A DNA stretch of 64,000 nt from DASUBV01 sp036510065 (lineage in GTDB: Bacteria; Actinomycetota; Actinomycetes; Streptosporangiales; Streptosporangiaceae): positions 177,258 through 241,257 of the forward strand of contig DATCEO010000166.1 in assembly GCA_036510065.1 (NCBI GenBank), read 5' to 3'. The position numbers and the translations under genes are program-made. Below are positions 40,233 through 49,537 of this stretch, piece after piece (positions within the stretch are counted from its first letter, which is position 1; the number at the start of each line of letters is the position of its first letter). The notes under the pieces were generated by a model. That model ran no database searches and was not told the origin of the DNA. It saw only the letters and a program-made list of their open reading frames with translations.

Positions 40233-41765
40233 GTGACAGCTACCCAGGACTCGGCCAGCGCAGATCTCCGCCTCAGCCAGTCCCGCGGCCGCTGGGTGCT
40301 GGCCGCGACGGTCCTGGGCTCCAGCATGGCCATGCTGGACGGCACCGTGGTCAACGTGGCGCTGCCCACCATCGGCCGGAGCCTGCACACCTCGCTGGGC
40401 GGCCTGCAGTGGACGGTCACCGCCTACACCCTGGCGCTGGCCGGGCTCATCCTGCTCGGCGGCTCGCTGGGTGACCGGCTCGGCCGCCGCCGGGTGTTCC
40501 TCATCGGCGTCGTCTGGTTCGCCCTGTCCTCCGCCCTGTGCGGTCTGGCGCCCGACATCGCCGTGCTGGTCGGCGCCCGGGTCCTGCAGGGCATCGGGGG
40601 AGCCCTGCTGACTCCCGGATCGCTGGCCATCATCCAGGCGTCGTTCGCCCCCGAGGACCGGCCGCGCGCCGTCGGTGCCTGGTCCGGGCTGGGCGGCGTG
40701 GCTGGCGCCGCGGGACCGCTGCTGGGCGGCTGGCTCGTGCAGACGGCCGGCTGGCGGTGGGTCTTCCTGCTGAACCTGCCGCTGGCCGTGGCGGTCGTCT
40801 TCGTGACGATGCGGCACGTGCCCGAGACCCGCGACCCGGACGCGACAGGCCGGTTCGACATCGCCGGCGCCTTCCTGGCGGCGCTGGCCCTGGCCGGGAT
40901 CACCTATGCGCTGATCGAGACGCCGCAGCTGGCCCGCGACCCAGTCGGCATCTCAGCGGCCGCCGTGGTCGGGGTGGCCGCGGCCGTGGCGTTCGTCCTG
41001 GTGGAGCGGCGCCGCACCCGCCAGCCGCGCGGGACGCCCCCCATGCTGCCGCTGGACGTGTTCGCCTCACGCCAGTTCACCGCGGTCAACGTGATCACCT
41101 TCCTGGTCTATGCCGCCCTGGGCGGCGTGCTGTTCCTGCTCGTGCTGCAGGTCCAGGTGGTGGCGAGATACACCCCGCTCAAGGCCGGCACCGCGCTGCT
41201 GCCGGTGACACTGCTGATGCTGGCGTTCTCGGCGCGCTCCGGCGCGCTCGCCCAGCGGATCGGCCCGCGCTGGCCGATGGCGGCCGGGACGGCCATCAGC
41301 GCGGTCGGGCTGCTGCTGATGACGCGGATCGGCCCGCACGCGTCCTACCTGACCGATGTGCTGCCGGCTGTAACCGTCTTCGCGGTCGGCCTCGTGCTCA
41401 CCGTGGCCCCGCTGACCGCCACCGTGCTGGCCAGCGCGGACGTCCGGCACGCCGGGGTGGCCAGCGGCGTGAACAATGCCGTCGCCCGGGCCGCGGGCCT
41501 GCTGGCCGTGGCCGGCCTCCCGGCCGCGGTCGGCCTCGGGCCGGCGAGTTACCATTTGCGGCCGCTCTTTAATAGCGGCTTCGACAAGGCGGCCGTCATC
41601 TGCGCCGCCATCCTGGCCGTGGCGGCCGTATTGTCGGCCGTCCTGATCCGCAGCGACGTGCTCAAGCCGGCCGCCGGCCAGCCCGCGGTTCAGCCGGAAT
41701 GCCTGACCAACTGCGCACTCGGCGCGCCGCCGCTGGAGCCCGCCGGGCGGCGCGGCCGGCCTTAG
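40233..41765 (+). CDS. DHA2-type MFS drug/H+ transporter
   Basis: 510 residues, 14 transmembrane helices. GTG start. Motifs: LDGTVVNVALPTIGRSL (helix 1), GGSLGDRLGRRRVFLIGVVW (motif A), GAWSGLGGVAGAAGPLLGGW (motif C). Exports drugs or metabolites with proton exchange. No regulator gene next to it. Confidence 0.93.
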   Translation: MTATQDSASADLRLSQSRGRWVLAATVLGSSMAMLDGTVVNVALPTIGRSLHTSLGGLQWTVTAYTLALAGLILLGGSLGDRLGRRRVFLIGVVWFALSSALCGLAPDIAVLVGARVLQGIGGALLTPGSLAIIQASFAPEDRPRAVGAWSGLGGVAGAAGPLLGGWLVQTAGWRWVFLLNLPLAVAVVFVTMRHVPETRDPDATGRFDIAGAFLAALALAGITYALIETPQLARDPVGISAAAVVGVAAAVAFVLVERRRTRQPRGTPPMLPLDVFASRQFTAVNVITFLVYAALGGVLFLLVLQVQVVARYTPLKAGTALLPVTLLMLAFSARSGALAQRIGPRWPMAAGTAISAVGLLLMTRIGPHASYLTDVLPAVTVFAVGLVLTVAPLTATVLASADVRHAGVASGVNNAVARAAGLLAVAGLPAAVGLGPASYHLRPLFNSGFDKAAVICAAILAVAAVLSAVLIRSDVLKPAAGQPAVQPECLTNCALGAPPLEPAGRRGRP

Positions 41766-42607
41766 CTATCCAGGCCGAGAGTGAAGGTGGGCTTGGGCGT
41801 GGTGGCCGGCAGCCGGTGCTCGTCGGACAGGCGGCGGATCGCCGTGCCCGTGGCCAGGAACTCCGTCGCGTGCTCGCCCCAGACGTGGTTGAAGACGCCC
41901 ACGTTGACGCCGACGATTCCGGAGGAGCCCGCCTGGGTGGCCTCGGACTGCATCCGGACCAGCGCGAGCTCGCGCGCCTCGTAGACGCCCTGAGTGAACT
42001 GCGGCATCTCCTGGTTCTGGCCGGCCTGCCGCAGCGACTGCATGATGCCCTGATGGGCGATGTGGTAGACGCAGGTGCCGAGCACGAAGGCCACCGGCAC
42101 GGCGCCGCTGGCCAGCAGCCGGAAGAAGTCCTGGCCCGACAGGTCCGAGGTAAAGGCCCGGCCGTCGGGAGCGCGGTGCGCGCCGTTGCCGGCCAGCGCC
42201 CGGACGGCGGTCCCGGTCGCGATGAACTCCAGCACGTCCTGTCCCCAGGCATACATCTGCATTCTCAGGTTGACCCCGACGATGCCGTCGGCCCGGAGCT
42301 GGTCGGCCTCGGCTCGCATCCGGGCCATGGCCAATTCCCTGGCGTTGTACATGGCCTGCGAGAGCACCTGGAGTTCCTGGTTCTGCGACCACCGCGCGAC
42401 CTGCAGGCCCACGTGGTAGATCGACGACCCGACCACGAAGCCCAGCGGCTCGAAGCCGGCCTCGCCCAGCAGCGCGTACTCCGAGACAGACAGGTCCGAG
42501 GTGAAGACCCCGGCCGGGTCGGCGCCCGCCGTGTGCGTCAGCCGGGTGCTGGCCGCCTCGGGTTCCCAGCCTTGGGCGGGGGTCTGGTTACCTGAGAAAA
42601 GCGGCAT
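41762..42607 (-). CDS. Tandem YbjQ-type (heavy-metal-binding domain) protein
   Basis: 281 residues from MPLFSGNQTP, with GGAGGAGAC upstream. Two copies of the YbjQ/PF01906 domain: each has FTSDLS...., a V-x-G-S/T-x-I/V-Y-H motif, NARELAMARMRAEADQLRAD / EARELALVRMQSEATQAGSS, GIVGVNLRMQMYAWGQDVLE / GIVGVNVGVFNHVWGEHATE and EFIATGTAVR/EFLATGTAIR. Single-domain YbjQ proteins form pentamers; their function is unsure. The duplication is in frame and both copies look intact. Its stop overlaps that of the convergent DHA2 gene. Confidence 0.82.
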   Translation of the reverse strand: MPLFSGNQTPAQGWEPEAASTRLTHTAGADPAGVFTSDLSVSEYALLGEAGFEPLGFVVGSSIYHVGLQVARWSQNQELQVLSQAMYNARELAMARMRAEADQLRADGIVGVNLRMQMYAWGQDVLEFIATGTAVRALAGNGAHRAPDGRAFTSDLSGQDFFRLLASGAVPVAFVLGTCVYHIAHQGIMQSLRQAGQNQEMPQFTQGVYEARELALVRMQSEATQAGSSGIVGVNVGVFNHVWGEHATEFLATGTAIRRLSDEHRLPATTPKPTFTLGLDS

Positions 42608-42684
42608 GGCTTCTGTCTCCTCCGGAGCCGGGAATGGCACGCGTAGCGTACTGCCGCGGGGACCATCGCCGCCGGTTCCTGCCG

Positions 42685-43737
42685 CTAGCGGTCGCCCGCC
42701 GCGCCCGGGGTGCCCACCGCGCCCGAGGCGCCCGCCGCGCCCGAGGCGCCCGCCGCGCCCGGGGCCGGATCGGCCTGCTCGCCGGCCGGGACCTCCGTGA
42801 CGCTTACGTCCACCTCGACGTCGGTGCGGCGCTGCTCGGCCAGGGCGTACATCTCGTAGGCCCGCTTGTCGGCCTCGGTCAGCGGGGGCGGCACCAGGCT
42901 GCGCGGCCAGAGCCGGCGCACCCGGACGACGTTGAGCTCCGCGACGTAGAGCGTCAGCTGGGCCTGCAGGTAGAACCAGGCCAGCAGCCCGAGGACGACG
43001 CCGAAGACTCCGTACTGCGACGTGCTGGCGTGCTGGTGAGCGATGATGACGCCCCCGGCCAGCTGCAGGATCTGCCAGGCCACGGCGGCCAGGATCGCGC
43101 TCAGCCGCAGATCGCGCAGGGAGACCTCGCGGGCCGTGGCGAGCCGGAAACCCAGCCAGAACAGGCCGATGTTCAGGATCAGCGCGACCACCGCAGCCGC
43201 GATCTTCTCGAACGCGCCGCCCAGATGGCCGGTGCCGCCGGCGATGGTGGACAGGGTGATGGTCGCGATCAGGCCCGGCCCGATGACGAAGATGAGCCCG
43301 AGGCTGCGCAGGGTGGCCCAGGGGAATCCCGGCCGCCGCGCCATCGGCACTTCCCACACCGAGTTCATCGCGTTCTGCATGGCGTTGGCCACGCCGCGGG
43401 CGCCATAGAGGGTCAGCAGCAGGCCGATCACCAGCGCGAAGCCGGACCCGCCCTTGGAGTGCACGCTGTTCAGGCTGATGCCCGGCACCTGCTGAAGCGC
43501 CGTGTGCAGAAGGTTCTGGCGCAGGGTCGGATTGTTCTTCAGCACCCTGTTCAGGATCGTGACGAAGACCAGCAGCAGCGGGAAGATCGAGGCGAAGGCG
43601 TAGTAAGCGATCAGCGCGGCCAGGTTCCCGGCCTGATCGTCGCCGAACTTCTTCCAGGTGGCAATGGCCACTGCCAGCCAGGGCCGGCTCTGCTGGGCCC
43701 GGTCGATGGCACTCAGGTATCGCTTCAGCGCGTTCAT
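42685..43737 (-). CDS. YihY/virulence factor BrkB family membrane protein
   Basis: 350 residues. Six or so transmembrane helices; the family start DDQAGNLAALIAYYAFASIF (about 33-52) and the motif GVFGVVLGLLAWFYLQAQLT (about 242-261) are clear. The C-terminal cytoplasmic tail is Ala/Gly repeats (GAAGASGAAGASGAVGTPGA), encoded by GC-rich tandem codons, and is not a family feature. YihY proteins are inner-membrane proteins of unknown transport role. Confidence 0.9.
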   Translation of the reverse strand: MNALKRYLSAIDRAQQSRPWLAVAIATWKKFGDDQAGNLAALIAYYAFASIFPLLLVFVTILNRVLKNNPTLRQNLLHTALQQVPGISLNSVHSKGGSGFALVIGLLLTLYGARGVANAMQNAMNSVWEVPMARRPGFPWATLRSLGLIFVIGPGLIATITLSTIAGGTGHLGGAFEKIAAAVVALILNIGLFWLGFRLATAREVSLRDLRLSAILAAVAWQILQLAGGVIIAHQHASTSQYGVFGVVLGLLAWFYLQAQLTLYVAELNVVRVRRLWPRSLVPPPLTEADKRAYEMYALAEQRRTDVEVDVSVTEVPAGEQADPAPGAAGASGAAGASGAVGTPGAAGDR

Positions 43738-43790
43738 AACCTGCCCCTAGTACCCGGCCTGAGCGTTCTCACGCGGAACGGGTGCCACCA

Positions 43791-44342
43791 TCAGGCCGAG
43801 ACCGCCGGCCGGCCTAGTTCCTGCCGTCCGGCAATCGCCTCGGCGAAGACGGCAGCCATCGCGGCATAGCCCAGGTCATTGAGCAGTGCGTAGGCGGTCG
43901 GCAACGCGGCCCGGTAGCTCCGGCGCACCGTGTCGTTGGAGCCGATCAGGACAGGGACCAGATCGGGGCGCTGCGGCAGCCGCCGCAGGGTCGGGAGCTG
44001 CCGGTCCAGGACATCGGTCGCCCTGGCCCCGCTGAAGGCCAGGTTGACAATCCGGTAATGCTCGCCGTCCCGGGTCAGCCGGCGGCCGAGCTGCCCGACC
44101 CAGCCCTGATCCGGGGCCGACGCCCCGATCCCGAGCGTCATCGAGTCCCCAAGGGCGACCCAGAGCGGTCCGGCGGCACCCAGCGCCGCCGCATTCGAGT
44201 GCTGCCAGGCCGCCGCATAGCTGCTGACCTGCGCCTGAACCTTACGCACTCCGGGCAGCGCCAGCCCGGCGGCCCGGACGAACGGCCCTGGCGGCCTGCT
44301 GCTCAGGTTCGGGTAGTCGAATGCCCCGGCGGGCTCGGTCAT
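43791..44342 (-). pseudogene. SGNH/GDSL hydrolase with in-frame internal deletion
   Basis: 183 residues from MTEPAG. The catalytic Ser motif VALGDSMTLGIGA (about 62-74), the Gly block (IVNLAFSGAR) and the Asn block (VLIGSNDTVRR) are present. After ALPTAYALL the sequence jumps directly to NDLGYAAMAAVFAEAI, the C-terminal end, leaving out about 60-75 residues that normally carry the catalytic D-x-x-H. Without that Asp/His the enzyme should be inactive, so I class it as a pseudogene; the frame is otherwise open and it could still be expressed. Confidence 0.7.
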
Positions 44343-44460
44343 GCGGCCATCGTCAGGTCCTCCGGAGGGCTCATGCCCTGGCGCCTCGCGGGCGAGGCCT
44401 TTCTCCGGCGGATAATGAGGTGCAGAGGCCGCGGTTCCCGAGATGGTCCGTAAGGGGTGA

Positions 44461-44703
44461 GTGCCGGTGGACGGGGACGGCGCGCTCGTCGGCAGCATCG
44501 GCGTCCTCACCGTCGCCACCCGGGGCCGCGGCGGGCCGGGCGAGGTGCTGGTCAAGATCCGGGGCGGCTCCGAGACCTACATCGCTTGGTCACCCGAGCC
44601 GCTGCCCCGCGGCAGCACCGTCCTGGTCATTGAGTCCCGTGGCACCCGGGTAGTGGACGTCAGCGAGTGGAACGATCCGCTCGGCCACTTCCCTGCGGGC
44701 TGA
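44461..44703 (+). CDS. NfeD-like C-terminal OB-fold protein (short)
   Basis: 80 residues. GTG start with AAGGGG upstream. The sequence is a single OB-type beta-barrel as in the C-terminal domain of NfeD (VGSIGVLTVATRGRGGPGEV, SETYIAWSPEPLPRGSTVLV, RGTRVVDVSEW). No membrane helix, so it is a soluble short NfeD type (truncated NfeD1b lineage or similar). It stands 94 bases before the flotillin gene; NfeD and flotillin genes are usually together. Confidence 0.75.
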   Translation: MPVDGDGALVGSIGVLTVATRGRGGPGEVLVKIRGGSETYIAWSPEPLPRGSTVLVIESRGTRVVDVSEWNDPLGHFPAG

Positions 44704-44797
44704 GCGAGGAGTAAGAAGAACAGACAATAGCAACTCCTGCGTATTCGCCAGGAACGTCCCTACAAGCCCGCTGGGCTCCGACTGGAGATGAAAGAAG

Positions 44798-45976
44798 ATG
44801 TTTGGCTACCGTGTTCCGCGGCCGGATGAGGCGATGCTGGTCTCGGGCGGCAAGTTCGGGCGCAATGGTGCCCCGTTCAAGGTCGTCACCGGCCACGGAG
44901 CGTTCGTGCCGCCGTTCATCCGGAAGGTAAACTTCCTCACGCTGTCCATGACCGAGGCCGAGGTCTCCGAGACCTGCGTCACCCGGCAGGGCATCTCGCT
45001 CAATGTCCGGGCCGTGATCGCCTTCAAGGTCGGCAACGACGAGGAAAGCATCGTCAACGCCGGGCAGCGATTCCTGTCTGATCAGGACCAGATGTCCACG
45101 CTGACCGGCCGGATCTTCGCCGGGCACCTGCGCTCGATTATCGGCTCGATGACCGTCGAGGAGATCGTCACCGAGCGGCAGAAGCTCGCGACCGAGGTCC
45201 TGGACGGCTCCAAGTCGGAGATGGCCAAGATCGGCCTGACGGTGGACTCGCTGCAGATCCAGTCGATCGACGACAACAACATCGGCTATATCGATGCCAT
45301 GGCCGCTCCGCATAACGCCGCCATCCAGCGCCAGGCCCAGATCGCGCAGGCCCAGGCCAACCAGGCGTCGGCGGAGGCGCAGCAGCAGTCGCAGCGGGCT
45401 CAGGCCGAGTATGCCCGGCAGACCTCGGTCGTCCAGGCTCAGTACAAGGCCGAAGTCGACAAGGCCCAGGCGGAGGCGGCGCAGTCCGGCCCGCTGGCCC
45501 AGGCCCAGGCCACGATGGCGGTGCTCTCGGCGCAGGCCGAGCTGGCCCAGCGGGAAGCCGAGCTGCGCCAGCGCCAGCTGGTGGCCGAGGTCATCAGGCC
45601 GGCCGAGGCCGAGGCCGAGAAGGTCCGGATCCTGGCCCTGGCCGACGCCAAGCGGGTCACCATGCAGGCCGAGGCCGCGGCCTCGCATAACCGCGTGGCG
45701 CTGGACCGGATGCTGATCGAGCAGCTGCCGCAGATCGTCCGGGAAGCGGCGGCCGGCCTGGCCGGGGCGAACGTCAGCGTGCTCAACGGCGCGGACGGGC
45801 TCGGCGAGATCGCGGCTGGGCTCGTCGCTCAGGGCCTGACGATCCTTGAGTCGGTAAAGAAGAACCTGAACGGGGCCACGGACGAGGCAGCCGCGCCGCC
45901 CGGCCTGCCCGCCGTCAACGGCGACGCCGGGTCCCGGGTCGCCGCCGCGCCAGACGAGGGCCGCGGCCGCAGGTAA
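44798..45976 (+). CDS. Flotillin-like SPFH-domain protein
   Basis: 392 residues. The SPFH/band-7 domain (about 5-165: YRVPRPDEAMLVSGGKFG, FIRKVNFLTLSMTEAEVS, VTRQGISLNVRAVIAFKVGN) is followed by a long Ala/Gln/Glu coiled-coil (about 175-290) and a flotillin C-terminus (VIRPAEAEAEKVRILALADA, MLIEQLPQIVREAAAGL). Flotillins scaffold membrane microdomains. No N-terminal membrane helix, so anchoring is probably by association. A terminator follows. Confidence 0.92.
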   Translation: MFGYRVPRPDEAMLVSGGKFGRNGAPFKVVTGHGAFVPPFIRKVNFLTLSMTEAEVSETCVTRQGISLNVRAVIAFKVGNDEESIVNAGQRFLSDQDQMSTLTGRIFAGHLRSIIGSMTVEEIVTERQKLATEVLDGSKSEMAKIGLTVDSLQIQSIDDNNIGYIDAMAAPHNAAIQRQAQIAQAQANQASAEAQQQSQRAQAEYARQTSVVQAQYKAEVDKAQAEAAQSGPLAQAQATMAVLSAQAELAQREAELRQRQLVAEVIRPAEAEAEKVRILALADAKRVTMQAEAAASHNRVALDRMLIEQLPQIVREAAAGLAGANVSVLNGADGLGEIAAGLVAQGLTILESVKKNLNGATDEAAAPPGLPAVNGDAGSRVAAAPDEGRGRR

Positions 45977-45983
45977 TCCCCGC

Positions 45984-46021
45984 CCCTGGACAGTCGGCGG
46001 CTCACCCCCGGCTGTCCAGGG
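45984..46021 (+). terminator. Terminator after the flotillin gene
   Basis: CCCTGGACAG and CTGTCCAGGG form a perfect 10-bp stem around an 18-base loop, 7 bases after the flotillin stop codon. Confidence 0.75.
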
Positions 46022-46468
46022 CTGCCGCGGCGGTCAGCGCCGCGCCCGCCGCGCCCGCCGGCCGTCGCGCAGGCGAATTTGACTTATTCGATCGCCTGAA
46101 TTCCCTAGATACGCCAGGGATAGCGGGATTATCCGGGTAACAACATCGCCGTAATTCGCTCTTAGCAGGCGGTTAAGTCGTCATGCGGCCAGGCGTTCTC
46201 GCGCTACTCGGGCGACTTTTACGGCCATGCCAGCTGTTAGCCGGCTTGTCCGGTTAATCCCCGGTGATTAATTCGGCTACCTCAGGTGTGAACGGAACTA
46301 CCCGTGGTAACGTACAACTACTGACTGGCAGGGCGGGACAACAGAGAGCAACCTTAGCCAGCATCACCGCAGTACAATCGCCGGCCGTTACCGGCTACGG
46401 CTTGACCGCCCAAGCCGCCGGAAATTGGCAGTCGGTTCGGCGAATTCCAAACAGGAAGGAAATCCCCA
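46022..46468. other. 447-base gene-free leader with a less GC-rich core
   Basis: No gene seen. The stretch 46075-46330 is clearly richer in A/T than its surroundings and probably holds the promoter and a long 5' leader of the secreted protein gene at 46469. I could not identify a defined RNA element. Confidence 0.4.
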
Positions 46469-47194
46469 ATGCGCAACCGCTTTGCGAGGGCGTGCTCTGT
46501 GCTCGCGGCTGGGGTCGCCGTCACGTCTGTGATTGGCCTCTCTGCGGCGAGCATGGCGAGTGCGAAAGTGCACCCCAACGCCACGCCGGCGTGTGGCTTT
46601 GACTGCTTCCAACTGTCCAGCCTCACGCTCGGCCGCCACACGATCCAGAACGCATACATCCCGGGCGACACCGGATCTGGGGGCAAGGTTGGCCAGAAGG
46701 TCAACATGAACTTCGCCAGCAACAGCCACCCGAACGAGGACTTCACTGGCGCTCAGGTCGGCACGCTGGCTGACTTCTGCATCAGGTGGGGCGGCAACGG
46801 CCTTATCCCGTCGACGGCCTACGTCTGCATCAACTACCCGTCCGGCTACCCGGTGTACGAGTCGAACTGGTCGCCGTTCGGTAACCAGAGCGGCCTGTGC
46901 GTCGGCGCGTTCACGCCCGTCTACTCCGGCGAGAACGTCACCCTGCAGAACTGCGGCACCTCGGCCAGCACGCTGTGGATCGGCGACCTGGCCAACGGCA
47001 CCTTCGACCACGGTCACTTCTACACCCCGTGGGTCAACGGCGCGAGCACCGCGTTCAGCCACCCGGCGACCCTGCAGGTCGACCCCGGCACCACCAAGCC
47101 CATCAACCAGCTGAAGCTGGCGCCGCTCAACACGCTGACCCACCACGTGGCGCCGGACAGCCAGGAGTTCACGCTCCGGTTCGGGCCGGTCTAG
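46469..47194 (+). CDS. Secreted protein of unknown function
   Basis: 241 residues with a Sec signal peptide (MRNRFARACSVLAAGVAVTS, then AxA at about residue 32). The start is preceded by GGAAGGAAA. The mature part has three Cys pairs (CGFDCF, CIRWGG..CINYP, CVGA..NCGT), suggesting disulfides outside the cell, and a beta-rich pattern. No catalytic motif. It has a long leader and a strong terminator, which suggests high expression. Confidence 0.75.
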   Translation: MRNRFARACSVLAAGVAVTSVIGLSAASMASAKVHPNATPACGFDCFQLSSLTLGRHTIQNAYIPGDTGSGGKVGQKVNMNFASNSHPNEDFTGAQVGTLADFCIRWGGNGLIPSTAYVCINYPSGYPVYESNWSPFGNQSGLCVGAFTPVYSGENVTLQNCGTSASTLWIGDLANGTFDHGHFYTPWVNGASTAFSHPATLQVDPGTTKPINQLKLAPLNTLTHHVAPDSQEFTLRFGPV

Positions 47195-47320
47195 ACCGAC
47201 CAGGTAGCTGCCCGGGCGGCCAGCGGCGCAACGCCAGCCGCCCGGGCACTGCACTGAGCACGGCGCCGGTCCCAGGTGGGGAACTGCCAGCCACCACGGG
47301 CCCCGGCTAGCAAGGCCTGA

Positions 47321-47349
47321 TGCTCCCCCGCCCCTCGGGCGGGGGAGCA
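47321..47349 (+). terminator. Strong hairpin terminator
   Basis: A 13-bp perfect stem (TGCTCCCCCGCCC with its complement) around a 3-base loop, followed by TCCTTGTCT, 127 bases after the secreted protein gene. Confidence 0.85.
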
Positions 47350-47470
47350 TCCTTGTCTGAGGTGCTCCATATCGCGACGGGGCCCGGCACCGCCCCGGGC
47401 TATACCTGCGGGTAACGCGGCGCGGTGCCAGTCCCCGGTCGGCACTGGCAGAAGGGGCGGCAGGCGGCTC

Positions 47471-47719
47471 ATGGACGACGATGACATGGTGACCGAGTGG
47501 GCCGAGTCGGCCTGCGCGGAGCTGGGCATCGACTGGGACGACGCGGCCGGGGTGGTGCTCGGGCTGGCCGGTCATGTCGCCAGGTCGGCAGACCAGCCGA
47601 CCGCGACGATCTCCGCCTTCCTGCTCGGCCTGGCCGTCGGCCACGGGCATCCGGTGGCTGGAGCCGCCGTCCGGCTGCGGGAGTTCGCCGACGACTGGGA
47701 GCGGGCCGGCGGCCGGTGA
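47471..47719 (+). CDS. DUF6457-like small protein
   Basis: 82 residues. Pattern WAESACAELGIDWDD, VVLGLAGHVARSADQPTATI, SAFLLGLAVGHG, LREFADDW is typical for DUF6457, a helical domain sometimes fused to or next to molybdopterin-guanine dinucleotide synthesis genes (MobA). No such gene is here. Function unknown. ATG with CAGGCGGC upstream. Confidence 0.65.
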   Translation: MDDDDMVTEWAESACAELGIDWDDAAGVVLGLAGHVARSADQPTATISAFLLGLAVGHGHPVAGAAVRLREFADDWERAGGR

Positions 47720-47759
47720 CCAGCTGACGGGCGCGGCGGCGAGCTAGCAAGATAGGAGC

Positions 47760-48365
47760 ATGACGCCGTCCGAGCAGCGTGTCCTGGCCCAGCTGCAAGC
47801 GGAGCTGCGCCGGGTCGCCCGCTACGACGACGAGTCCGTCGTGCACGACAAGTGGATCCGGCAGCGCTACGACTCCGGCAGCTTTGCCAGCTTCGCGCCC
47901 GCCCGGGCGGCGGCCGTCCGGACCGCCTGGCACGAGTCGGGGCACGCGGTGGCGGCACTGGCGGTGGGCGCCGGATTTAACTCGGCCAGCATTCACCATT
48001 CGGGAGGCCGGCGCGGGCGCGGTAGCCAGGGCCGGGTCCATGGCGTCAACGGCGGCACCGAGCTGGCCTTCGTCATCGACGCGGCGGGCCAGATCGCCGA
48101 GCAGCTGATGAACTGGACCATCCCGGACAGCGACGCGGAGCTGCGGGCGTGGCTGGCGGCGTGGCGCAGTGACGGCGGCGACGCCCGGCGCTTCCGCCGG
48201 GCCGTCGCCGAGCGCGCCGGGCAGGACGAGCTCGGCGCGTGGCGTCACAGCCAGCAGCTGCTGACGACCCGGCGGCTCGCGATCCGCCAGGTGGCCAGGG
48301 CGCTGCTCCTGCACCCGCGCCACCTGACCTACGGCGTCATCGCCGCGATCGCCGATGCCAGCTGA
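47760..48365 (+). CDS. M41-like zinc peptidase domain protein
   Basis: 201 residues. TAWHESGHAVAALAVGAGF (about 55-73) contains the H-E-x-x-H zinc motif in the exact FtsH-type (peptidase M41) setting, with the follow-up strand ASIHHSGGRRGRG. A later acidic ligand (INW/ D in NWTIPDSDAE) may be the third metal ligand. There is no AAA domain or membrane helix, so it is a stand-alone M41-like protein. Substrate unknown. The broken gene at 48355 overlaps its end. Confidence 0.7.
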   Translation: MTPSEQRVLAQLQAELRRVARYDDESVVHDKWIRQRYDSGSFASFAPARAAAVRTAWHESGHAVAALAVGAGFNSASIHHSGGRRGRGSQGRVHGVNGGTELAFVIDAAGQIAEQLMNWTIPDSDAELRAWLAAWRSDGGDARRFRRAVAERAGQDELGAWRHSQQLLTTRRLAIRQVARALLLHPRHLTYGVIAAIADAS

Positions 48366-49508
48366 CGGCGGACCTGCGGCCGCCGAGCTGTCCCTGCCGA
48401 CGCTGCTGTAGCTGCTGCTGGTCGCGTTCACGATCGAGCTGGACAACGAGTTCGAGCAGCAGCTGCCGCACCGCACCGCGCGGGGACCAGCCGCCCGGTC
48501 CGGCCAGGGGCCGTGGCTGGTCTCGATGGCCATGTGGGCCAACTTCCTGGGTTTGTCGACCCGGACGGCACGCCGCTGCGAGATCTCCAGGAGCAGGCGC
48601 GCCTGACCAACCTGGCCGGCCTGCAGCGGTGGCGGTACGTCGTCGTCGAGCCGGATCCGGCGGACGCCCGGCCGGCTCCGCCCCGCCGCGACTGGGTCGT
48701 CCGGCCGACCCGGGCCGGCCGGCAGGCTCAGGCGGTCTGGTCACCGCTGCCGGGGCTGATCGAGGAGCGCTGGCACGAGCGATTCGGCGCGGCGGACGCC
48801 GGGAGGCTCGCGGCCGCGCTGCGCGCCATCGCCGCCCAGCTGGACGTCGAGCTGCCGCGCTACCTGCCGGTGGCCGGCGTCTCGCGGCAGGACCAGGCCC
48901 GCTGGCCGCCTCGCCGCGATGCAGGCGCCCTGGCGCATGCGGGCCCGCTGGATCTGTCCGCGCTGCTCTCGCAGGTGCTGCTGGCGTTCACGATCGACTT
49001 CGAGCGGGAGTCCCGGCTGTCGCTCGCGATCAGCGCCAACGCCTTGCGCGTGCTCGGCGAGCAGGCTGTTCGCGTCCGGGACCTGCCCGGCCTGACCGGC
49101 GTCTCGACGGAGGCGGTCGCCGTGTCGGTGAAGTTCCTCGAGCGGCACGGCTGCCTGGTCGTGGAGCCAGACCCGGTCGGCGGCCGGGCCCGGCTCGCCC
49201 GGCTCACCCCCCGGGGCCAGCAGGCCCAGGCCCGGTGCCGGCAGCGGCTGGCGGCGGTCGAGGAGCAGTGGCGGGCGCGGTTTGGCGCAGCCGCGATCGC
49301 CGGGCTGCGGTCGGCGCTAGCGGACCTGGTCGGCCGGCGGGACGCCGGTCAGCCCCGGCTCGGCCAGGGACTGGTCCCCTATCCCGACGGGTGGCGCGCG
49401 CACCCGCCCTACGTGACTCAGACCAGGTCGCTGGTCGCCGACGCCGTGGCGGCGCTGCCGCACTCTCCCATGGTGTCGCACCGCGGCGGCTTCCCCGACG
49501 GCGCCTGA
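48355..49508 (+). pseudogene. Two-domain MarR-like winged-helix protein, broken by a stop and a frameshift
   Basis: From the ATG at 48355 the frame gives LSLPTLL, then an in-frame TAG (48409-48411), then LLLVAFTIELDNEFEQQLPH up to AMWANFLG, and shifts frame near 48550 into FVDPDGTPLRDLQEQARLTN. From there the rest is open to 49508. The family (about 380 residues) has two winged-helix repeats: the second copy here is LSALLSQVLLAFTIDFERES, RVRDLPGLTGVSTEAVAVSV. The two lesions are both in the first repeat. A start at 48513 could still give the second half. Confidence 0.78.
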
Positions 49509-49537
49509 TCCGCGGGCTCCCGGGAATTTCAGTACAG

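Noticed and set aside
41762..43357. 531-codon single protein
   Set aside because: The N-terminal 250 codons are an antisense-like low-complexity frame over the YihY gene; the true start is the ATG at 42607 with a good ribosome site.
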